From Bacillota bacterium (GTDB lineage: Bacteria > Bacillota > Clostridia > Christensenellales > Aristaeellaceae), in assembly GCA_023435435.1 (NCBI GenBank), contig JAEYRW010000013.1, forward strand, positions 1 through 10,950: a DNA stretch of 10,950 nt, in the 5' to 3' direction. Made by a program: the position numbers and the translations under genes. The notes beneath the pieces are model-generated. The model was not told the DNA's origin. It saw only the letters and a list, made by a program, of their open reading frames with translations, and did not search any database. Positions 6,543 to 10,950 of the stretch are shown in pieces (the stretch's first letter is position 1; each line of letters starts with the position of its first letter).

Positions 6543-7111
6543 TTGGCGGCCTTCCTTCCCAGCGCGAACGCGCGCTTGTTCATTTCGAGGAATTTCGGCG
6601 GCACGGTGTCTTCCAGGGCCTGCGCCCATTCCGCCTCGGGGATGTCCATGATCCTGGAAAGCACGCCCATGAGTACCACGTTCACAGCCTTTGCGCTTCC
6701 GGCCTCCCGGGCCAGGGAAAGCGCGTCCAGCGCCACAACCTTCACTTTTTCGGCGAGGCGTCCCACGATGTTTTCCGGGTACCTGGCCGCGCCGGTGATG
6801 ACGGGCATGGGCCACATCTCGGCCGCGTTGGTGATGAGGGTGCCGCCGTCCTTGAGATAGGAAACCCACCGCGCCGCCTCAAGGGCCTCAAAGGACAGTA
6901 TGTAGTCCGCCTCGCCCACGTCGACGATGGGGGAGTACACCTTTTCGCCGTACTTGCAATACGTTACCACCGAACCGCCCCGCTGGGACATGCCGTGTAC
7001 CTCGGAAAGCTTCACGTCGTAGCCCCGGGCCAAAAGCAGGCTTCCGAGGATCTTCGAGGCGAGCAGCGTCCCCTGCCCGCCCACGCCGACGATCATGATG
7101 GACGTCGTCAT
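6539..7111 (-). CDS. iorB: Indolepyruvate ferredoxin oxidoreductase, beta subunit
   Basis: The 190-residue product is the small subunit of the IorAB complex, homologous to the gamma domain of pyruvate:ferredoxin oxidoreductases. It shows the nucleotide-loop-like GVGGQGT (9-15) and the family signature EVHGMSQRGG (37-46). With IorA it converts aryl pyruvates from Trp, Phe and Tyr transamination, plus CoA, to aryl-acetyl-CoA, CO2 and reduced ferredoxin (EC 1.2.7.8 by family). The ATG at 7111 overlaps the iorA stop as ATGA, and its own stop overlaps the start of the triple hydrolase as GTGA. All three genes are therefore probably translated in series. Length and both motifs are normal for the family, with no sign of damage. 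Confidence 0.95.
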   Translation of the reverse strand: MTTSIMIVGVGGQGTLLASKILGSLLLARGYDVKLSEVHGMSQRGGSVVTYCKYGEKVYSPIVDVGEADYILSFEALEAARWVSYLKDGGTLITNAAEMWPMPVITGAARYPENIVGRLAEKVKVVALDALSLAREAGSAKAVNVVLMGVLSRIMDIPEAEWAQALEDTVPPKFLEMNKRAFALGRKAAK

Positions 7112-8841
7112 GCCTTTTCGCCCCCCTTGATGGCGCCGAAGGGGCAGGTCTGCACGCAGACCGCGCAGCCGACGCACTGATTTTCGTCGATCTGTGATTT
7201 CCCGTCCACAAACGAAATGGCCGGGCAGCCCAGCCGCAGGCACGCCTTGCACGCGCGGCAGGCGTCCCGATCCACCCGGTATGCGGGTTCGTGCTTCACA
7301 TACTTGAGGAGCGCGCACGGCCGGCGGGAGATGATGACGGAAGGGCCGTCCTTTTCAAGCTCCTCGCGCAAAACCGTCTCGGTGGCCTTAAGATCGTAGG
7401 GATCGACCACGCGCACGCTTTTGACGCCACACGCCCGGGCGGCGTCCTCGATGGAAATGACGGGCGTCTTTTCATTTTTGAGGGTGAGTCCCGTGGTGGG
7501 GTTCTGCTGGTGGCCCGTCATGCCGGTAATGGAATTGTCCACCACAATGACCTTGGCGCTTCCGAGGTTGTAGGAAACGTTTACAAGCCCGGTCAACCCC
7601 GAGTGCATGAACGTCGAGTCACCGATTACCGCAACGGTCTTTTTCGCCATTTCGGGCCTGACCTTGGTAAACCCGTGGGCCATGGGAATGGACGCGCCCA
7701 TGCAGACGGTGGTGTCCATGGCATCCAGGGGCGGCATGGAGCCGAGGGTATAGCAGCCAATGTCGCCGGTGACGGTGAGCTTCAGCTTCTTGAGCATGGC
7801 GAAGAGCCCCCTGTGCGGGCAGCCCGCGCACATGACGGGCGGGCGTCCGGGCAGCGTCTCGCCAAACGTTTCGCTCTTTTTGGCGGTAAGCCCCATGACC
7901 CGGGCGATTTTCGCCTGGGAAAGCTCGCCCAGAAGCCCGAACAGATCCTTGCCGCCGTCGGGCACGATGCCCAGCCTGCGCACATGGGTTTCAATGACCG
8001 GGTCGAGCTCCTCGACGATGTAAAGCTTTTCGACGCAGGCCGCAAAATCGCGGATGAGCTTTTCCGGCATGGGATATGCCATGCCCAGCTTCAAAACGCT
8101 CGCCTCCGGAAAGACTTCCTTTATATATTGATAAACGGTGCCCGCGCAGATGAAGCCGATGTTGGAGCCGCGCTCGACGCGGTTTAACGCCGCCGTCTCG
8201 GCGTATGCCGCGAGCTTTTTCATCCGCTCCTCCACAAAGGCGTGGCGGCCCACGGCGTTTCCGGGGCTCATGACATATTTGCGGATGTCCTTTTTGTAGT
8301 CCTTGAGCGGAATTTCCGCCCGCGCGGAGAGGGGAATGAGTCCCTGGGAATGGGCCACCCGGGTGCAGGTGCGCACGATGACGGGGGTGTCGTATTCCTC
8401 GGAGAGCTGGAAGGCGAGCTTGGTGAACATAAGACACTCGGCGGAATCCGAGGGCTCCAGCATGGGGAGCTTCGCGGCTTCCGCGTAGTGGCGGGAATCC
8501 TGCTCGTTCTGGGAGGAGTGCATGCCCGGGTCGTCCGCCACGCACACCACCAGTCCCCCGTTCACGCCCGTGTAGGACGCGGTGAACAGCGGATCGGCCG
8601 CGACGTTCAGCCCCACGTGCTTCATGGCGCAGAACGCCCGCGCCCCCGCCACGGACGCGCCGATGACCGCCTCCATGGCCACCTTTTCATTGGGGGCCCA
8701 TTCGGCATAGACCTCCGGGTATTCCGCCACCTCCTCGGTGATTTCCGTCGAAGGTGTGCCGGGGTACGAGGAAACAAACCGGCATCCGGCCTCGTAGACG
8801 CCGCGCGCCACCGCCGCGTTTCCAAGCGCGAGCTTTTGCAT
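7108..8841 (-). CDS. iorA: Indolepyruvate ferredoxin oxidoreductase, alpha subunit
   Basis: The 577-residue large subunit of IorAB has pyrimidine- and TPP-binding domains of the 2-oxoacid oxidoreductase family and a C-terminal ferredoxin domain. SSYPGTPSTE (24-33) and WAPNEKVAMEA (48-58) mark the first domain. CAGCPHRG (338-345), GDIGCYTLG (359-367), GDST (407-410) and VVDNSITGMTGHQ (433-445) mark the TPP domain. Two [4Fe-4S] motifs follow: C528, C531, C534 and C539-P; C556, C559, C562 and C566-P. The ATG at 8841 has AAAGGAG about 10 nt upstream and a promoter at 8876-8904. It heads the iorA-iorB-hydrolase operon. No aryl-acyl-CoA synthetase, a frequent neighbour of iorAB, is seen in this window. 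The enzyme indicates anaerobic amino-acid fermentation in the cytoplasm. Confidence 0.97.
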   Translation of the reverse strand: MQKLALGNAAVARGVYEAGCRFVSSYPGTPSTEITEEVAEYPEVYAEWAPNEKVAMEAVIGASVAGARAFCAMKHVGLNVAADPLFTASYTGVNGGLVVCVADDPGMHSSQNEQDSRHYAEAAKLPMLEPSDSAECLMFTKLAFQLSEEYDTPVIVRTCTRVAHSQGLIPLSARAEIPLKDYKKDIRKYVMSPGNAVGRHAFVEERMKKLAAYAETAALNRVERGSNIGFICAGTVYQYIKEVFPEASVLKLGMAYPMPEKLIRDFAACVEKLYIVEELDPVIETHVRRLGIVPDGGKDLFGLLGELSQAKIARVMGLTAKKSETFGETLPGRPPVMCAGCPHRGLFAMLKKLKLTVTGDIGCYTLGSMPPLDAMDTTVCMGASIPMAHGFTKVRPEMAKKTVAVIGDSTFMHSGLTGLVNVSYNLGSAKVIVVDNSITGMTGHQQNPTTGLTLKNEKTPVISIEDAARACGVKSVRVVDPYDLKATETVLREELEKDGPSVIISRRPCALLKYVKHEPAYRVDRDACRACKACLRLGCPAISFVDGKSQIDENQCVGCAVCVQTCPFGAIKGGEKA

Positions 8842-8875
8842 GGCGAAACCGCTCCTTTATTCGAGATTCCCTTCC

Positions 8876-8904
8876 ATTCTAGCACAACGGCGCGGACGAA
8901 GCAA
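8876..8904 (-). promoter_or_regulatory. Promoter of the iorAB operon
   Basis: On the minus strand, TTGCTT (8904-8899), a 17-nt spacer and TAGAAT (8881-8876) form a sigma-A-type promoter. TGC directly before the -10 box gives an extended -10. The predicted start, near 8869, leaves a leader of about 28 nt before the iorA ATG. Confidence 0.7.
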
Positions 8905-8923
8905 TGCGCAAAGGCGTTTGCTT
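8899..8923. repeat. Inverted repeat spanning both divergent -35 boxes
   Basis: AAGCAA (8899-8904) and TTGCTT (8918-8923) are perfect reverse complements 13 nt apart. Each arm is exactly the -35 box of one of the two divergent promoters. The sequence between the arms is only weakly symmetrical. It may be an operator for a dimeric regulator acting on both directions, or simply a consequence of two back-to-back -35 boxes. Confidence 0.5.
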
Positions 8924-8946
8924 TTTCGCCCGTGGGATGTTATAAT
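8918..8946 (+). promoter_or_regulatory. Promoter of the 214-residue membrane protein gene
   Basis: TTGCTT (8918-8923), a 17-nt spacer and the consensus TATAAT (8941-8946), with TGT directly before it, form an extended -10 sigma-A promoter. The predicted start near 8953 gives a leader of about 21 nt, which contains GGAGG (8961-8965) and leads to the ATG at 8974. Confidence 0.82.
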
Positions 8947-8973
8947 CGTGGAAAAACGACGGAGGACTTTCCG

Positions 8974-9618
8974 ATGGCAAAGGGGAACGGGAAGGAAACA
9001 AAGCGGTCGAGCGGAAGTGAACGCGGATTTCAGCTGACGACCTATTATAAAATCGTCACCATTTTCACGCTCATCGTGGCGGTGGGCTACGGTGCGCTCT
9101 ATATCGCGCGGCAGCAGGGATACCAGCTCATCAACACGTCCGCGCTCTACTGGCTCTGGTACGCGCTGGTGATCGGTATCATCCTTCTGGTGGGCAAATT
9201 CATCGCGAACGTTCCCAAGAGCGAGTCCACCCGCCGCAGCGTGCGCATTTCTGTCAGCATTGTGACGGTGGTCACCATCTTCGTCATGTACGTCAATGTC
9301 GTCAGCCAGCTGGATTCCGGCCTCCATAAATTCGCCACCCTTGAATCGCCCGACGGCGAACATACCGTCATCGTCATGCAGGCAGACGTCAAGGTTGCGG
9401 CGACCGAAACCGAAGCGGCCAAGGTCTATACGGTCTACGCCGCCTATCCGAAGATCAACAGATATTTCTGCGATTCCAGCGGGAACCCCGACGTCATCAT
9501 GCTCCTGGACGATCAGAACGCCACCTTAAACAAGGAATGGACGGAAAACGGGCTCATCCTCTCCACGGACAGCGAGGCCGTGCAGGGCGACAGCACCATC
9601 GAGATCACCTTCGACTGA
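8974..9618 (+). CDS. Three-helix membrane protein of unknown function
   Basis: I do not recognise this 214-residue protein. It has a basic, polar N-terminus (1-22), then three hydrophobic helices at about 26-45, 57-78 and 90-111. A ~100-residue, probably beta-rich C-terminal domain follows (ATLESPDGEHTVIVMQ, then alternating short strands). The positive-inside rule, with KSESTRRSVR between helices two and three, puts the N-terminus and that loop inside and the C-terminal domain outside. The SPDG.HTV pattern resembles small extracytoplasmic beta domains in Firmicutes membrane proteins, but no enzyme motif is seen. The ATG at 8974 has GGAGG 8 nt upstream. It has its own promoter, divergent from iorA, and ends at a strong terminator. 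A longer frame extending upstream to 8242 is antisense to iorA and is not used. Confidence 0.88.
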   Translation: MAKGNGKETKRSSGSERGFQLTTYYKIVTIFTLIVAVGYGALYIARQQGYQLINTSALYWLWYALVIGIILLVGKFIANVPKSESTRRSVRISVSIVTVVTIFVMYVNVVSQLDSGLHKFATLESPDGEHTVIVMQADVKVAATETEAAKVYTVYAAYPKINRYFCDSSGNPDVIMLLDDQNATLNKEWTENGLILSTDSEAVQGDSTIEITFD

Positions 9619-9633
9619 CCGGCATGGCCGCCG

Positions 9634-9665
9634 CCCCCCGCGCATATCCTCGCGCGGGGGGTTTT
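9634..9665 (+). terminator. Strong intrinsic terminator abutting the next gene
   Basis: CCCCCCGCGC (9634-9643) and GCGCGGGGGG (9652-9661) form a perfect 10-bp stem with an 8-nt loop, followed at once by TTTT. It begins 15 nt after the stop of the membrane protein gene. The downstream ATG lies only 2 nt after the T-run, so the G6 of the 3' arm is the only Shine-Dalgarno-like sequence for that gene. Confidence 0.82.
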
Positions 9666-9667
9666 GT

Positions 9668-10684
9668 ATGCGCAGATATTACCGGTTTTTGGGCGCGGCC
9701 CTGTTCGCGCTGGGCCTTCTGGCGTTTCCGGCGCGGGCGCTCTTCGCGGCGCAGTCGGCCATCGCCAACTGGGGGCTGTCGGTGGCCCCGGCACTTTTTC
9801 CGTTCATGGTGGTGCTGCCCTTCCTCACCAGCCGCGAGGCGTGCGGCGTGTACGACAAAATTTTCGGACGGCTCTCGCGCTTCGCGTTTGCGCTGCCCGG
9901 CACCACCGCGTCCGCCATCGTGACGGGATTGTGCGCCGGGTCGCCCGCCGGGGCCATGGCGGTTGTGCGGGTTGCCCGCCGGGAGGGGCTTTCTCCGGGG
10001 GAGGCGGCGCGCATGGCGGGCATCGCCTGCGGCGTGGGGCCGATCTATGTCGTCTCGGGGATCGGCGTCGCGCTGGCGGGTTCCACGGCGGAGGGCTGGC
10101 GGCTCGCCACATCCCAGCTCGCGGCGCTTCTTCTGACGGGCCTTTTGTTTCGCGGCGCGTGGCGGGACACCGGACGGCGCACCCCCGTTCCCGACGACGC
10201 GGAATTCGACGAAAGGCCCATCTCCCGGGGCGTGCTGTCTATTCTGAAGGTGGGCGGATATATGACCATGTTCGCGGTGGGCATCGCCCTTCTGGACGCT
10301 GTGCTGGGGCCGTGGTTCGATTATAGCTCGCTGCTCCTGGATCTTCCCACCGGTGCGGCCTACGCGGCCTCCGTCGGGCTTCCCCTTCACTGGGTTGCCC
10401 CGGCCATTGGCTTCGGCGGCCTGTGCATCGCGGCGCAGAACATGGGCGTTTTAAGGAGTGCCGGCGTGACGTGGCCCATGTACATCGTCCAAAAAGCAAC
10501 TGCTGCCGCGTTGACGGCGGGCTTGTATCTCGCGCAGCACCTGCTTGTGGGGGACGCGGTCCTTGCGCAAGCTGCGCGGGGCGGCGAATTCGAAGCCGCG
10601 TCGGCGGGCGTGTTCGTTCTCATGCTCCCCGTGGCGCTGGCGCTGGCCTACGCACTTTTCGGACGAAGAAAACCCGTATCTTAA
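9668..10684 (+). CDS. ylbJ: YlbJ-like sporulation integral membrane protein
   Basis: The 338-residue protein is very hydrophobic, with about eight or nine membrane segments (6-25, 36-53, 82-101, 118-138, 146-162, 192-212, 244-262, 270-292, 311-331). It shows the pattern of the YlbJ/nucleoside-recognition (Gate) family: GLSVAPALFPF (36-46), GLCAGSPAGAM (87-97), LSPGEAARMAG (108-118), CGVGPIYVVSG (121-131) and GFGGLCIAAQ (248-257). YlbJ proteins are needed for normal spore formation in Bacillus; the transported substrate is not established. At 338 residues it is shorter than the roughly 400 usual for YlbJ, so a different Gate-family member is possible. The start at 9668 is chosen because the next in-frame ATG is far inside the second helix. 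Its only possible ribosome binding site is GGGGGG in the terminator stem. It must rely on read-through or an undetected promoter. Confidence 0.72.
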   Translation: MRRYYRFLGAALFALGLLAFPARALFAAQSAIANWGLSVAPALFPFMVVLPFLTSREACGVYDKIFGRLSRFAFALPGTTASAIVTGLCAGSPAGAMAVVRVARREGLSPGEAARMAGIACGVGPIYVVSGIGVALAGSTAEGWRLATSQLAALLLTGLLFRGAWRDTGRRTPVPDDAEFDERPISRGVLSILKVGGYMTMFAVGIALLDAVLGPWFDYSSLLLDLPTGAAYAASVGLPLHWVAPAIGFGGLCIAAQNMGVLRSAGVTWPMYIVQKATAAALTAGLYLAQHLLVGDAVLAQAARGGEFEAASAGVFVLMLPVALALAYALFGRRKPVS

Positions 10685-10734
10685 CATGCGCGCGCGGCGC
10701 TGATTTTCCAGTGTTTGGGAGCTGAATGCGCAAC

Positions 10735-10780
10735 ATATAGCGGGATTCGGCGGGAACTGACACAATATGACGGGTTTTGG
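10735..10780 (+). repeat. Direct repeat pair, 30-bp phase, upstream of the strong promoter
   Basis: The pattern ATAT-N2-CGGG-N-TT-N-GG occurs at 10735-10750 and again at 10765-10780, offset by exactly 30 bp, or about three helical turns. The second copy ends 17 bp before the -35 box at 10798. The rest of 10685-10797 holds no gene. An A7 tract at 10787-10793 sits directly upstream of the -35 box and may act like an UP element. Confidence 0.5.
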
Positions 10781-10797
10781 GATCGCAAAAAAAGGGG

Positions 10798-10826
10798 TTG
10801 ACAAATGATGCGGCAATTGATATAAT
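10798..10826 (+). promoter_or_regulatory. Consensus promoter, probably of an rRNA operon
   Basis: TTGACA (10798-10803), a 17-nt spacer and TATAAT (10821-10826) match the sigma-A consensus at all 12 positions. TGA before the -10 box gives an extended -10. Such promoters are typical of stable-RNA operons. Transcription would start near 10833. Confidence 0.9.
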
Positions 10827-10832
10827 AACACC

Positions 10833-10950
10833 TGCCGCCGCGAGAGAGACGCGGGGCGCGATCCTTGAAAACGATACAGAGAAGATAAGGAAACAGATAA
10901 GAACAGTCAGATTTCTGAGAGAGTAAACGCCTCGACGAAGCGGACTGGGG
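10833..10950 (+). other. Leader resembling an rRNA operon 5' leader
   Basis: No open frame with a ribosome binding site is seen here. The leader contains a small hairpin, CCGCG (10838-10842) with CGCGG (10850-10854), and the motif GATCCTTGAAAACGATACAG from 10860. The latter resembles the TTTGAAAAC-type antitermination/processing segments found before rRNA genes in Firmicutes. The conserved 16S start (AGAGTTTGATC) is not reached by 10950. The rRNA assignment is inference from promoter strength and this motif. Confidence 0.5.

Noticed and set aside
4080..6860. A 926-residue open frame on the plus strand
   Set aside because: It lies antisense to the fused hydrolase and iorB, which have full catalytic motifs. 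Its sequence is rich in Arg, Gly and His without domain motifs, typical of the opposite strand of GC-rich genes.
6543..6869. N-terminal extension of the fused hydrolase frame up to 6869
   Set aside because: This part overlaps iorB in another frame and reads as low-complexity Arg/Gly/His sequence. The GTG at 6542 with its ribosome binding site and the GTGA overlap explain the start.
8242..8973. Upstream extension of the plus-strand membrane protein frame
   Set aside because: It is antisense to iorA and crosses the promoter. The TATAAT promoter and GGAGG fix the start at 8974.
10685..10734. Terminator after the ylbJ-like gene
   Set aside because: The GC-rich run at 10687-10700 followed by ATTTT has no good stem. 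I cannot support a terminator there.
1..10950. CRISPR array, tRNA gene or insertion sequence
   Set aside because: No regularly spaced repeats, no tRNA-like cloverleaf with a T-arm motif and no transposase reading frame were seen in the window.

Overview
The window is GC-rich DNA with bacterial gene organisation: strong AGGAGG-type ribosome binding sites, sigma-A-type promoters, short intergenic gaps and several 4-nt start/stop overlaps. The gene content points to an anaerobic, probably spore-forming Clostridia-class Firmicute. It includes a ferredoxin-dependent indolepyruvate oxidoreductase, a YlbJ-like sporulation membrane protein, a small cysteine-rich protein resembling DUF6171, and a GH51 arabinofuranosidase. 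A finer taxonomic placement (for example Oscillospirales or Christensenellales) is a guess from GC content and style.

Layout, left to right. Positions 1-139 hold no gene but several inverted repeats and a possible terminator for a gene lying to the left. On the minus strand, abfA (GH51) ends at 140. It starts back-to-back with a small plus-strand cysteine-rich gene (1680-1958). That gene converges on, and overlaps by 10 bp, the end of a three-gene minus-strand operon: xpt, a HAD-IIA phosphatase and an alpha/beta-hydrolase (4093 down to 1949). The operon has a clear promoter (TTGAAA-N17-TACAAT) whose leader is too short for a purine riboswitch. A second minus-strand operon runs from 8841 to 4218: iorA, iorB, and a 774-residue protein made of two tandem alpha/beta-hydrolase domains fused to a metallo-beta-lactamase-fold domain. 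All three genes overlap by 4 nt (ATGA, GTGA), and a hairpin follows the last stop. Divergent to iorA is a three-helix membrane protein of unknown function. It is followed by a strong terminator and, directly after the T-run, a YlbJ-like membrane gene. The right edge carries a consensus promoter (TTGACA-N17-TATAAT) and a leader that looks like that of a ribosomal RNA operon; the rRNA itself is not reached.

Functionally, IorAB would oxidise aryl pyruvates from amino-acid fermentation to aryl-acetyl-CoA with ferredoxin reduction. The fused triple hydrolase is translationally coupled to it, and its substrate is unknown. AbfA and the separate 258-residue esterase suggest use of plant-fibre oligosaccharides in the cytoplasm. 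Xpt salvages xanthine.

The most unusual item is the hydrolase-hydrolase-MBL fusion with its internal gene duplication. Next come the inverted repeat that forms both divergent -35 boxes at 8899-8923, the terminator that overlaps the only ribosome binding site of the ylbJ-like gene, and a 30-bp-phased direct repeat upstream of the strong promoter at the right edge.
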